64,000 nucleotides of DNA from Pinus tabuliformis (lineage: Eukaryota; Streptophyta; Pinopsida; Pinales; Pinaceae), in the NCBI GenBank assembly GCA_031772625.1, contig CM062815.1, positions 117,250,989 through 117,314,988 on the forward strand, given 5' to 3'. Below, one piece after another: positions 48,268-59,998 of this stretch. The notes below the pieces were generated by a model. The model was given only the letters and a program-made list of their open reading frames with translations, searched no databases and had not been told where the DNA came from. The position numbers and the translations under genes were made by a program. Each line of letters starts with the position of its first letter. Positions within the stretch are counted from its first letter, which is position 1.

Positions 48268-51200
48268 TGTTGTCGCTTGGATTGTACAGGCACCGCGACA
48301 ACGCTCAGGATGGGGGCTGTCACTCTGATCCCCACCCACTCCATTCTCGTTGTCTCCCAACAGCAGGCTATGGGGGGTAGTCCCTATGGAATGAAGTGAA
48401 GGAAAACAAGTTGAGAATCAACTTATGTGGGAGACACGGATGAGTGGCCTAGCCACTTGGTTGAAATCAAGCAAGATTATGATTAAATTAGATTTTCTAT
48501 TATTAGACTAGTGCCTTAATGAAGTCACAAATTATTGCTTTTTATGAATTGGAACCAAATAACCGGATGGACACCCGCTGCTCGAATGATTGATTAACCT
48601 GTGTGAGATGCTTATGCAAGAGATTTTGAGTGACTGCTATCTTGGATTGAGATCGATTAGATTACTTAATTACTTACGTGGATTTATCTTAAAAATACTT
48701 AGCAATGTTATGATGCAATCTTAAACAAGATATATTTCAAGAGGTACACGTGTAAACTTCAAGTAACCAATTCACCAATTAACACAAGATGTTATGCCGA
48801 GCTATGAAATTAGTCAATTTCAGATGTATCTTAACAATAAATATTCAGAAAATTTAAACTTGATCAATGTTATAACAACAGTAAGAAAATGCTAAACCAA
48901 TAATGCTTATGCTTGCCCAAGATCACAAAAATATGCCAACTTAGATAATTGTGTATGTTAGCCTTCTCAAGATGTATCTTTCAGCAAAATTTCAGATCTG
49001 AAGTATAAATTGCAGCAGTAAGATAACCCGCAGATCAGCAAATAGTGATGTCAGCGCCAATGCCCAAAAATCCCTAAAAATAGTAAAAATTGTCAAATTT
49101 GAGAAAAATCAATTTTTATGATTTTTAAGGGCTTGAATAAGAAAATTTCAGATCTGATATATTTATTTCAGCGGTGAAACAGTGACAGATCAGTAAGCTA
49201 AAATTGCCAGAAATAGATAACCAATATTTTCAGAAATGACAAAATACATTGAAACCTGAAAATTTCCAATTTGAGGGCTTTAGGAGAGTTTGATTTAGCA
49301 ATTTTCAGAATTGATAAGTTTATGACAGTAGTATATTAATCACTGATCAACAAACTGAAAATACCACAGATAATCCCCACAATGTCTAAAAATAGTAAGT
49401 TTTCCGAAAAAGATTGAAAATTTAGATTTTTTAGACTTTAATTAGGATATGATTAAAAAATGTTTCAGATCTGATTTTTCACAGTTATGTAGAAATTTTC
49501 AGCAAGCTAAAATGTCAGATCTAGGTCAAATTAGAGATACCCAAGTGGCAAAAAATTGTGAAAATGAAGATTTTGCAATTCTAAACAATTTTGGCCATAT
49601 AAAATTTGATTTTAGGGCCTAGTTATTTGTGTTTTGCTTGCTATAATAAAGTTGCAGAAAAGTAAGGGTTTAGAGATCAAACCCTAGGCCCAAGGCCTTG
49701 AAGATCCCACCGTTGGAAGTCGTTGAAACTTTGGGATAATGCTGCTGTTTGCTAGATATGAATTCTTAGACCCTAATCTTGCAAAATCGCCAAGTGTTTA
49801 GCCTTAAATATTCAAATTAGGTTTCAGGCCAAATTTGGGGAAAAAGATGCCAAGAAATGGAGATCAAGGTCATGGGAGTGGAGTTTGCGGGGATAAAAGT
49901 GTTAAGAAGATAGATCGGGGGTCAATAATGCTGGAAAAGGCTACATAGAGTCAACGCCGGGGGAGGAGAAGCCTCTAAGGCTTGACGTTGAGAAAAAAGG
50001 GCTCCAAGAGGAGGACAATGGAGGGTTTGAAGGTTGAAAACGGTAGAAAAACCCTCAAAGGGCAACTGTCTAGCTCTTCAAAGGGAGGTCGAGGCCAAAG
50101 GTGGCGACACTAGGCCCTAGAAGGCCTAAAACCTTCTGTGCTGGGGGCTGGAGAGGAGGCCGAGGCCTCTAGGCCTCACGATCGGCCTTAGAGAGGCCAA
50201 AAAAGGTGACGCAGGAGGAGGAAGGGATCATGTAGAGGCTAAGGGGCCGGATCAATTCCCAGGAAGGCCAAAAACTGGAAACCCTTGCTCTGATTTTTTT
50301 TTATGCTTCAACTCTCTGATTTTCTGAAAATTCTGCCGTGGGAAATTTGCAAAAAATTCCAAGAGACTAGATTTTACCCTCAAGGGCCTAGATCTAGCTC
50401 TTCTTCCACTTGTCTCATTGATCTAACTTGCAAAAATAAAAATAGAAACACCCAAACCCCAAATATATACAAAATAGATCTAAAACCCCATCCCAAGTTA
50501 GAAAAATAATTTAGAAATTTATTTACAAAAATATACATGGGTTTTGAAATGGATTTTGAGATTTTTACTTGAAAGAATGACTAAAATGCTTCAGAAAAAT
50601 TAATGATTCACTATAGCGCAAGCGAAGATTAAATCCACCATATAAAAACTAGAAATCCAAGCAACAATGATTCTTGTCCAAGTCTGTGAACTTGGAGGCC
50701 AAGGACTGAAGTACCTGCAAACACTATGTATTTATCTCAAAAAATATTCTGTTAAATCACATGGGGAATCAAACCACCTAAGATTAGCCCAAAACTATAA
50801 ATAGCATGATTTTATCTCCATCTAATGACAAAATAGATCTTACCAATATTCAACATAGCATAGAGATGCCCGTAGTCAGCACATACTACATTTCAATAAG
50901 CAAGAACACCTTGAATTTCACCCCAAAGTCTTTTATTATGATAGAAAAAGTAGTTCCCAACGGGACAATAGTTTACACAATGCTTCAATAGCAATTCTAG
51001 CCAAAGATCAAGATGATTATAGACTCAAATGGCTTTCTAATTTATAGATAAATCCTCCAAACGGAAAAATAACGGCTAGTTTCTTTGATCTTTGTCAAAA
51101 TAATCTTGGTCGTTGATAAATATTTAAAGATCTTTTAATTTTGGCCATTGATTTCTTATTTTCAAGGAATTTTCGTATTTATCATTTAATTCCATTTTAA

Positions 51201-51992
51201 TTAGTTCAAAATTAATTATTTAGAGTTAATTTTCTCAAAAATTTGATTTTGACTTAACTACGAAAGTCCAAGAGTCCAAATTTTCTTGAGAAAGACAATA
51301 TTTCCTTGGTGGAGGACCTTTAAAAATTGATTCTTTCAAGACCCGCTAATTTTCCCATTTGGAGAATTTATTTTCCTAGACAATTTAATTTTGACTCTAA
51401 TTAATTAATTTTTTCGCTTAGGATTTAATTTTATTTAGCCAGAAAAATTAATTAATTTAGAGATGAGGGGATTAATTATTTTTCCAACATATGATTTTTC
51501 ATTTACAAGACTCAAAGAGGGAATACACATTCGTCTCAGACCCTCAAGACACATAACCCATCTACGATTCAATATGATCTCGTAAACCAATTGATTTGTA
51601 ATAAAATAATTTAGCCAGTTAGCTTAAATTATTCCCAAACCACTTTTATATCAGACTTGACTAAAACACTAGGGCTCACCTAATAATTCGACAATAAATT
51701 TCACCCTAGCTTTGGGGGCTTAAACTGGAGGGAGAAAACTCTTTTGATTAGCTATGTCGAAAAACACAGGTAATCATTGAGGTTAAAAAACCTCCTAGGA
51801 TGGATTTCGTCATCAAATTATAGGCTTATCTAGGTCATTACATAGACTCAAGGTTTTACTAAGATTATTTACAATATATAACTTGCAGAATGGGATGACC
51901 ATGACACATGGACTGCTGATATGTGATTTGATCCTTGTTGAAAGAAGGTAGTACTTCCGCTTTCTTGGAACTTTGAGAAATCTGGTGTAACA
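48268..51992 (-). repeat. Lard1 3' LTR (3725 bases)
   Basis: Begins TGTTGTCGCTTGGATTG and ends TGGTGTAACA. The interior is AT-rich with many TTCAGATCTGA-like words (49000-49520), a GC-richer GAGG/AAGGCC part (49920-50260), and a TTAATTAATT part (51360-51470). No gene was recognised. Confidence 0.88.
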
Positions 51993-52389
51993 TCTAGCTC
52001 TATATGGGGACACGTTACTTTCAAGAAGTAATGTGAGAATCCCAAAACCTTGCATCCAAGGAAACAAAAGTCCATCAAATAGATATCCATTCAACATTGA
52101 AATCATCATGCATATATAGAAAATACCGTTGGAATAGAAAATCTATACTAACAAACTGAAATATAAAAAATATAATATAAATGCGTGAAATAAACTATCT
52201 AACAACATGAAATAAAAAGGGAATAGGGTTAGAGATACTATACAAAATGATGCTCATGGCATCAAATGCCCTTAACGTAGTGCATATTGAGCCTCTGCCG
52301 ACTTTTCGACAAGTTTGTGGGATGCTTCTTGGATGTGCCACGCTGAATTCTGACAATGCTAGGACTTTGTCTTTTATCCGAATATCGAG

Positions 52390-53262
52390 CTACTCCCGAG
52401 CATCGGATGCATCAAACTTCTTCCTTCTTCTATTTTGCCTTTTACGCTTGCTCTCAATAGGATGTGATGTTGACATGATCGGCATGCAACTTTCTATCTG
52501 ATTCAAACAACGTTCATTTGGAAGATTTGGAATGCCACTGTTTTTTGTGACCTGCTCTTCCTTATTTTCGTGACCCTGTTCTGTCAAAGCCGCTGGATCG
52601 GTGTTGCAACCATCGATATGATTTCCTTCAGTTTCCCTCCTACCTAGATCATTCTCGTTTAACCATTTCTCAATGGAATCAATGACTTCGTTATAATAAG
52701 ATGAAGGCTGTTTGCGCGAGCTGAGAGGTTCATGTACTGGATCCTTCGGTCTTGACTGGAGTTGTGATTTTTCCAACATTTGTAGCTTATTTTGAAGAGT
52801 GACCTGTTCAATTATTATGGCATTTATTTCATTAGAATGTACCGATTCCATAATTTTCATTTGTTGTATGTGATCAACCTCCATGGTATTAATCATGCTT
52901 CGCAACCTATCCTCAATGGCTTTCATTTGATTGGAATGCTTATCCTTAATAACACTGATTTTCCTGGCATGATTTTCCTCCATGGTGATCAAATGGTTTT
53001 GCATGGTGGTCATCCGATTAGAATGATTAGTTTCCATAATTTTCAGCTCCTCATTATGCTTTTCTTCTCTAGCTAATAATCTGTCCTGAAGACTGACCTC
53101 CCTGTCATGAATATAGATGATTTCTTTCTTATGAATTTCTTTTATGGAGCTTAGCTCCTCAACATGTTCCTCTTCTATGGTATCCACCATGTTCTTAAAG
53201 TTGATCCTTTGATTATATTGAGCAACTTCCATTGACTGCAACCTATTTCCCATGGAAGTCAT
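52390..53262 (-). CDS. Lard1 coiled-coil ORF (290 residues)
   Basis: Open frame, family unknown. Residues about 25-170 are charged and alpha-helical looking, with Met/Ile/Leu at regular steps. Four repeats each carry two His exactly 11 residues apart (H33/H44, H69/H80, H98/H109, H131/H142). Flanking words are EE.H..EL and ME..HSN.M. The middle (about 170-265) is polar and disordered-looking. The C-terminus (about 268-290) has a strong basic cluster, KRKRQNRRRKK, which could be a nuclear or nucleic-acid-binding signal. No membrane segment or signal peptide. It lies downstream of the Cys/His ORF in the same element, where Gag-type proteins would be expected. Function not known. Confidence 0.6.
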   Translation of the reverse strand: MTSMGNRLQSMEVAQYNQRINFKNMVDTIEEEHVEELSSIKEIHKKEIIYIHDREVSLQDRLLAREEKHNEELKIMETNHSNRMTTMQNHLITMEENHARKISVIKDKHSNQMKAIEDRLRSMINTMEVDHIQQMKIMESVHSNEINAIIIEQVTLQNKLQMLEKSQLQSRPKDPVHEPLSSRKQPSSYYNEVIDSIEKWLNENDLGRRETEGNHIDGCNTDPAALTEQGHENKEEQVTKNSGIPNLPNERCLNQIESCMPIMSTSHPIESKRKRQNRRRKKFDASDARE

Positions 53263-53301
53263 TTCTCTGGGGTGATCTGCTATTAAGTTTGCTTGAATAG
53301 A

Positions 53302-53682
53302 CTACATGTCTTTAATCATTTGAGTTAATTCCTTAACAAGATGCTTATCATTTTCCTTTTCATTGTCAAAATGATTAATCTGGGTACTGGTCCCTGCGTC
53401 TATACTATAAAAAATTCTTCTTGCAATGGCACAACTGGATTCATCATGACAATGATTACAATATCTACAATATGGCACATTCTCTTGATCACTAACATGG
53501 TGTAATTGATTCTCTTGCATCTTCTTTATGAGATTCTGCATATCAACAAATTGTTTATGCTCCTTAACTTGTATTCTTTTAACAATCTCTATTAATTCTT
53601 TAACCTTGTCTTCTTCTTCTGGAGGATCATGAGGATAACCTTGAGTGTTGATACAACGAAAAGGGATGGATAAGTCATCCAT
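53302..53682 (-). CDS. Lard1 Cys/His ORF (126 residues), possible Gag relic
   Basis: Starts MDDLSIPFRC about 700 bases after the primer site. A Cys/His cluster, CRYCNHCHDESSC, at about residues 72-84 resembles the degenerate knuckles of plant gypsy Gag proteins. The remainder is charged and helical (ELIEIVKRIQVKEHKQF and similar). It lies just upstream of the coiled-coil ORF on the same strand. I cannot assign a family; a Gag-like role is inference from position and the Cys/His cluster. Confidence 0.5.
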   Translation of the reverse strand: MDDLSIPFRCINTQGYPHDPPEEEDKVKELIEIVKRIQVKEHKQFVDMQNLIKKMQENQLHHVSDQENVPYCRYCNHCHDESSCAIARRIFYSIDAGTSTQINHFDNEKENDKHLVKELTQMIKDM

Positions 53683-54119
53683 GATGACTTGCTAATGGAT
53701 GTCAAAGAAGGAGATCCTTGTTCAAGAAAATCAAGAAATCCACAAGAGGCGAGCTTCTAGAAAAAATTCTTGCAAAAAATGAAAGAAGTGAAGTCGCCAC
53801 TTGAACATGAATCTATCTCCAAAATCCAGAAGGCAAAAACCAAAAAGTTAGTCAAGGAAAAGTACGTGGATATTAAGGGTTCCTGTCTAAGAAAAATGAA
53901 TGCCTACTAGAATGTAATTTGTTTAACCGAGCTCTGAGAGCAGGGTTAAGCAAGCTACCATGATTCTTTCTAATGTAAGCCTTTGTGAATGGATGAAACA
54001 ACGGAGTCGCCACCCAAACAAGAATCTGACTCAAATGTCTAGGTGCTAAAGTGCAAATAGAGGAGTGAATAAGGCGATAAGGAGATTAGTGAATGAGGTG
54101 TCAAGAAGATGAAAATGGA

Positions 54120-54421
54120 TTAGAGGATTACAAAGATTAATGAGAATGTCGTCAACACCAAGGTCCAATAAATCGATCCCTAGCAACGACGCCAAAAAAT
54201 GTTGTGCCGCTTTGAAGGGACAAGGGATGAAGAAAAATGGAAAGATTGAAAGATTGAGATATTGTCGTAAACCCCGGGAACGAAAAAATCTATCCCCGAC
54301 AACGACACCAAAAAATGTTGTGCCGCTTGACGGGCTAAATGGAGAAATGAGAGATCAATAATGAGAATGTCGTTAACCCCGACAACAAGACAATCTTGTC
54401 CCTGACAAAGGCGCCAAAAAA
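54120..54421 (-). repeat. Lard1 triplicated primer-site/LTR-end junction
   Basis: Three tandem units of about 106-116 bases. Each ends (plus strand) in a CAACGACGCCAAAAAA-like block running into TGTTGTG or TGTTGTC, at 54200, 54316 and 54422. The last is the real LTR border. On the minus strand each is LTR end ACAACA followed by TTTTTTGG(C/T)G(C/T)C, a primer site. Confidence 0.8.
54399..54421 (-). other. Lard1 primer binding site (tRNA-Asp type)
   Basis: Minus TTTTTTGGCGCCTTTGTCAGG next to the LTR. TGGCGCCGTTGCCGGGGA is the complement of the tRNA-Asp 3' end, as used by many plant gypsy elements. Confidence 0.75.
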
Positions 54422-56374
54422 TGTTGTCCCTAGATTGTACAGACACAGTGACAACGCTCAAGCCGGGGGCTGTCGCTCTGATCCACGCCCACTCCGTTCT
54501 AGCTGTCTCCCAACATCAGGCTATGGGGGTAGTCCTTATGGAATGAAGTGAAAGAAAGTAAGTTGAGAGTCAACTTACTTGGGAGACATGAATGAGTGGC
54601 CTAGATACTTGGTTGAAATCAAGCAAGATTATGATTAAATTAGATTTTCTATTATGAGACCAGTGCCTTACTGGAGTCACAAATTCTTGCTTCTTATGAA
54701 TTGGAACTAAATAACTGGATGGACACCTGTTGCTCGAATGATTGACTAACCTATGTGAGATGCTTATGCAGGAGATTATGAGTGATTGCTATCTTGGATT
54801 GAGATTGGTTTGATTACTTAATTACTTATGTGAGATTTATCTTAAGAGTACTTAACAATGTTATGATGCAATCTTAAACAAGATATGCTTCAAGAGGTAC
54901 ACGTGTAAACTTCAAGTAACCAATTCACCAATTAACACAAGATGTTATGCCAAGCTATGAGATTAATGAGATTAGCCAATTTTAGATGTATCTTAACAAT
55001 AAATATTCAGAAAATTCAGTTATAACAACAGTGAGAAAATGCTAAACCAAGATCACAACAATATGCCAACTTAGAAAATTATGCATGTTAGCCTTCTCAA
55101 GATGTATCTTTCAGCAAATTTTCAAATATGAAGTATAAATTGCAACAGTACGATAACCCACAGATCAACAAATAGTGATGTTAGCACCAATGCCCAAAAA
55201 TGCCTAAAAATAGTAAAAATTGCCAAACTTGAGGAAAATCATATTTTAGGATTTTTAAGGGCTTGACTAAGAAAATTTCAGATCTGACATACTTATTTTA
55301 GCAATGAAGCAGTGACAGATCAGTAAACTAAAATTGCTAGAAATAGATAACCAATATTTCCAGAAATGACAAAATACACTAAAACTTGAAAATTTCCAAT
55401 TTGAGGGCTTCAGGAGAGTTTGATTCAGCAATTTTCAGAACGAATAAGTTTTGAAACAACAATGTATAAATGATAGATCAACAAACTGAACATACTGCAG
55501 ATAATCCCCACAATGTTTAAAAATAGTAAGTTTGCCGAAAAGATTGAAAATTCAGATTTTTTAGACTTTAATTAGGATATGATTAAAAAATGTTCAGATC
55601 TGATTTTTCATTGTTATGCAAAAATTTCCAGCAAGCTAAAATGTCAAATCTAGGTCAAATTAGAGATGCCCAAGTGGCAAAAAATTGTGAAAATGAAGAT
55701 TTTGCTATTCTAAACAATTTGACCATATAAAATTTGATTTTAGGGCCTAGTTATTTGTGTTTTGCTTGCTGTAATAAAATTGCAGAAAAATAAGGGTTTA
55801 GAAATCAAACCCTAGGCCCAAGGCCTTGAAGATCCCACCGTTGAAAGTCCCTAAAACTTTGGGATAATGCTGCTGCTTGATAGATATGAATTCTTAGACC
55901 TTAATCTTGCAAATTCACCAAGTGTTTAACCTTAAATCTTCAGATAGGGTTTCAGGCCAAATTTGGGGGAAAAGATGCCAAGAAATGGAGATCAAGGTCA
56001 CAAGAGCAGAATTTGTGGGGAAAAAAGGGTGAAGATGATAGATCGGGTGTCATTAAGGCTGGAAAAGGCCACAGAGAGTCAACGATGGGGGAGGAGAAGC
56101 CTCTAAGGCTTGACGCTGGGCAAAAAGGGCTCCAAGAGGAGGACGCTGGAGGGTTTGAAGGTTGAAAAGGATAGGCAAACCCTCAAGGGGCAGCCCTCTA
56201 TCCATTCAGAGGGAGGCCGAGGCCAAAGGAGGCCACGACTAGGCCCTAGAAGGCCTAAAACCTTCTGCGTTGGGGGTTGGAGAGGAGGTTGAGGCCTCTA
56301 GGTCTCATGGTCGACCTTAGAGAGGCCAAAAAGGGTGACGCAGGAGGAGGAAGGGATGACGCAGTGGTTGAGGG

Positions 56375-56382
56375 GTCAGATC
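56375..56382. repeat. MITE target-site duplication, left (GTCAGATC)
   Basis: Exact 8-base match to 56688-56695. The other Lard1 LTR has the empty site GCCGGATC near 50245. Confidence 0.92.
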
Positions 56383-56687
56383 CAGTGTTGATAATATCGG
56401 CGATATTCGGAAATATCGCGATATTTTCGGCAAAACGATATATCGCCGAGAAAATATCGCGATATTTTCTGTTTTGAAAATATCGCGATATTTTCAAAAT
56501 ATCGGCAAATATCGGCAAAATATCGCGATATTTTGAAAATATCGGCTATATTTAAAAATTTGAAAAAATTATTTTTTATGCTTGCCGATATTTGCCGATA
56601 TTTTGCCGATATTTTCGCCGATATTTCCGATAAGATATTTTCTGGACCCTCGCCGATATTTTCCCGATACCGATATTATCAACACTG
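56383..56687. mobile_element. hAT-type MITE built of CGATAT words (305 bases)
   Basis: Perfect 18-base terminal inverted repeats, CAGTGTTGATAATATCGG and its complement, with an 8-base target duplication GTCAGATC. These are hAT hallmarks. The interior is almost wholly made of CGATATTTTC, ATATCGCGATAT and GCCGATATT words on both strands, so each half can fold back on the other. It encodes nothing. It is absent from the matching place in the other Lard1 LTR, so it is younger than Lard1. Confidence 0.92.
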
Positions 56688-58321
56688 GTCAGATCAAGTC
56701 TTGGGAGGGCCAAAAAATGAAAACCCTTGCTCTAAAATGTTTTTTATGCTTCAGCTCTTTGATTTTCTGAAAATTCTGTCGTGGGAAACCTGCAAAAAAT
56801 TCCAAGAGACTAAATCTTACTCTCAAGGGCCTAGATCTAGCTCTTCTTCCACTTAAATCCTTCATCTAACCTACAACAATAAAAATAGAAACACCCAAAC
56901 CCCAAGTATATACAAAATAGATCTAAAACCCCAACCCAAGTTAGAAAAATAATTTACAAATTTAAATTTACAAAAATATACATGGATTTTGAAATGGATT
57001 TTGAGAAAATTAATTTTTTTAATAATTTTTTTTACTTGAAAGAATGACTAAAATGCTTCAGAAAAATTAATGATTCACTATAGCCCAAGCAAAGATTAAA
57101 TCCACCATATAAAAACTAGAGATCCAAGCAAACTAACCATTTCCCACAGTTTGTGAACTTGGAAACCAAGGATTGAGTACCTACAAACACTATGTATTAT
57201 CTCAAAATAATAATATAAAGCACCACATAGAAAGCCCGTAGTCGATACATACCACAGATAAACGAACAAGAACTCTTCGATTTGCACCCCAAAGTCTTTT
57301 ATTATAGTAGAAAAAATAGTTCCCAGCAGGACAATAGTTTACAAAATGCTTCAGTAACAATTCTAGTCAGAGATCAAGATGATTAGAGACTCAAATGACG
57401 CTCTAATTTATAGGTAAATGCTCCAATGGAAAAATAATGGCTAGTTTCTTTGACCTTTGTCAAAATAATCTTGGCCCTTAATTTCTTATTTTTTAGGAAT
57501 TTTCAAATTTATCATTTAATTAGTTCAAAATTAATTATTTAGAGCTAATTTCCTAAAAAATTTGACTTTGACTTAACCACCAAGGTCCAAGGGTCCAAAT
57601 TTTCTTGAAAAAGAAAATATTACGTTGGTGGAGGACCTTTTAAAATTGATTCTTTCAAGACCCACGAATTTTTCCATTTGGAGAATTTATTTTCCTAGAC
57701 AATTTAATTTTGACTCTAATTAATTAATTTTCTGGCTTAGGATTTAATTTTATTTTGCTAGAAAAATTAATTAATTTACACATGAGGGGATTAATTATTT
57801 TTCCAACCCTCTAATACATATGATTTTTCATTTACAAGACTCAAAGAGGGAATACACATTTGTCTTAGACTCTCAAGACACATAACCCATCTGCGACTCA
57901 ATATGATCTAGTAAACCAAGTGATTTGTAATAAAATAATTTAGCCAATTAGCTTAAATTATTCCCAAACCACTTTTACATTATATTCAACTAAAACACTA
58001 GGACTCACCTAATAATTCAACAATAAATTTCACCCTAGCTTTGGGGGTTTACGCTGGAGGGAAAAAACTCTTCTGATTAGATGTGTCGAAAAACACAAGT
58101 AATCAGTGAGGTTAAAAAACCTCCTAGGATGGAATTCGTCATCAAATTATAGGCTTACCTAGGTCGTTACATAGACTCAAGGTTTTACTAAGATCATTGA
58201 CAATATATAACTTGCAGAATGGGATGACCATGACGCATGGACTGCTGATATGTGATCCGATCCTTGTTGAAAAAAGTTCGTACTTTCGCTTCCTTGGAAC
58301 TTTGACAAATCCGGTGCAACA

Positions 58322-59640
58322 CCTCCTTTAGATTCTTTATTGTTGCACCGAGTCAGCGCATGTTGTCCAGAAAGATACTAAATTAGTTCATTAGAGAGGA
58401 TACCTACAGATTGTACATTCAGGTCACTTGGATTCCCCCCCCCCCCCTAACGGGCCTGGGTTCAAAGATTTCCTTCTACCTTGAGCATTTTGTGGAGTTA
58501 TAGGATGGTATCATCGTTCGCCCACCATACACGCGTAGACATTGGATGCACTCACTGAAGATCCATTTGGGCCAGCTTTGGGTTGGTTCTCATCGACTCT
58601 GAGCAGAGACTGACCACTATATACCAAGACATGATAGGATCAGCTAGGCATGTCACCTTCAGGAGCCAAAGACAGAGCGAAACCTAATTTTTAGGTGCCT
58701 CCTATTCTATGATATCAAAGGGTGCTACCATTGCCTCTGTAGAGATTTAGGATGATCCCTCTCTACCTTCTTTCTGTATCCTGACTAGAGATGCCTAGCC
58801 CTCTTCATCAGGGAGATATTTAGACATAGATCTCAGATCCTACATACGCTGCATCACTCAGGGACGATTCAGACGATCACATCATACTTCTAGGTTGATT
58901 AGGTTGATCAGAGCAATAAGCGATGAGCTGAGTTCTAGAGTATTTTAGACAATAGAACAATGAGACCTCGGGTTTCCCTTAGCCCCCCCCCCCCCCTTGG
59001 GAGGACAACCAGTATCCTTGAGATTGTTGCAGAGATGCTGAACAACACATCAATTCATTCACATTCAGAGCGTCAAAGGGTTTAGTTCTAGACGGTTCTC
59101 AAGTAGGGTGACCCCCCTCAGATGGAATTCTCCCTAGTCCCAATGAAACAACCAAAGACTTATCCAGAGCTTCTTTCCTTCAGCTTCAAGTGCTAGGAGT
59201 ATCCCTCACTTCTACACCCCCCAGGATCGTGTGGTTAGACACCTCTATGGATCCATAAGACTCCGATAGCGAGCCAACGCCACTGTAGCTCCCCTCGCCG
59301 TCATATATCAGGCTCGTGCATTCTTGATATCATCGATCTCCAACCCTGGACTTATTTACTTAGTCTTCTACATCACCAAGGGCCTTTGAACTAGTTATAT
59401 GCATGTTTTTGAGGCTGTCTTATTGTTATATCCTTCTTTAGTTCACTTTATCCTAGTTTTAGATTTGGCATTTTCTACGAGTTGTGTTTGCACTCCCACA
59501 TTGTACTCGTACTGGATGTATTCCTTAGTCTTATTGACCTACTTTTGTGGTCATTTGTTGGACATTAATAAAATTAGCTTATCTTTGTAGCGTTCTTGAA
59601 CTAACAGTTGTATAGTCAAAAAAATCTCCTAGATTTGAAG
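58322..59640 (+). mobile_element. LINE 3' part, copy 1, second piece
   Basis: Continues the LINE cut at 48267. It aligns with 61517-62830 of copy 2. It holds the ORF2 C-terminus (translated pieces include GSHRLRAETDH- and RSQRQS-like blocks near 58590-58690, then a Cys-rich stretch), stop-ridden, and a 3' untranslated part with ATTAATAAAATT near 59566. Two long C runs (58435-58447 and 58983-58996) are much shorter in copy 2. Dead. Confidence 0.7.
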
Positions 59641-59998
59641 TGTACAATGCGTGTAGGAAAGGGTAAAGCTACAACAATATGGCGTGCTTCATTTGTACTT
59701 GTACCGAACATTAAATTGCTCTGTCTCTCTCGTCTCAACATTGAGCCACACTTGAGCAACTCTTAGAAGTCAATGTATGGCATGTTTTGAAGGTGTATGG
59801 CTTGTGCATGAAGAAAAGTCAGCTGCAACAATGGTACAACCTTCTAGTGTTGCTGATCTCCTTAATAATATACTCTTCTTCTCCTTGAATGCACTTTTCT
59901 CTCTTTCGGATCTCTTCCTCTCTTCTCATGTGAGATTGACCTCTTTCTTCTCTTGTCCTATTTATGCTTTCATATAAAAACTAATCTCATCAATCTCA
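59641..59998. other. End part of duplicated unit, copy 1
   Basis: Downstream of the LINE tail; matches 62820-63178. Contains TATTTATGC and a CTTCTTCTC-rich tract; no gene recognised. It ends at the duplication junction. Confidence 0.6.

Larger units (their letters stand above)
48268..58321 (-). mobile_element. Lard1: large LTR element with 3.7-kb LTRs, no pol
   Basis: 10.05 kb. LTRs 48268-51992 and 54422-58321 match along their length at about 91% by eye; both have TGTTG...CAACA-type ends. On the minus strand the 5' LTR is followed by TTTTTTGGCGCCTTTGTCAGGG, a gypsy-type primer site for tRNA-Asp. That fixes the orientation as minus and suggests Ty3/gypsy ancestry. The 2.4-kb inner region has two ORFs but no protease, RT or integrase, so it is a LARD-like non-autonomous element. 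It is inserted in the LINE, and a MITE sits in the right LTR. Confidence 0.88.
54422..58321 (-). repeat. Lard1 5' LTR (3900 bases, includes MITE)
   Basis: Matches 48268-51992. It is about 3.59 kb without the MITE and its extra target duplication. Ends CCGGTGCAACA before CCTCC. Confidence 0.88.
33812..59998. repeat. Tandem duplication, copy 1 (interrupted)
   Basis: Three pieces, 33812-34221, 47157-48267 and 58322-59998, together about 3.2 kb. They align end to end with the uninterrupted copy 59999-63178. The unit holds part of the Cop4 gag, its short LTR and a LINE 3' part. Copy 1 received Cop6 and Lard1 after the duplication. Sampled identity is near 91% by eye. The junction shows a 3-base overlap (TCA). 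Confidence 0.88.

Noticed and set aside
56396-56675. CRISPR-like or satellite array of CGATAT words
   Set aside because: No regular repeat-spacer pattern, and the block is bounded by hAT ends and a target duplication, so it is a MITE.
59399-59590. Hydrophobic 63-residue frame, possible membrane peptide
   Set aside because: It lies in the LINE 3' untranslated part and is not kept in copy 2 of the duplication.
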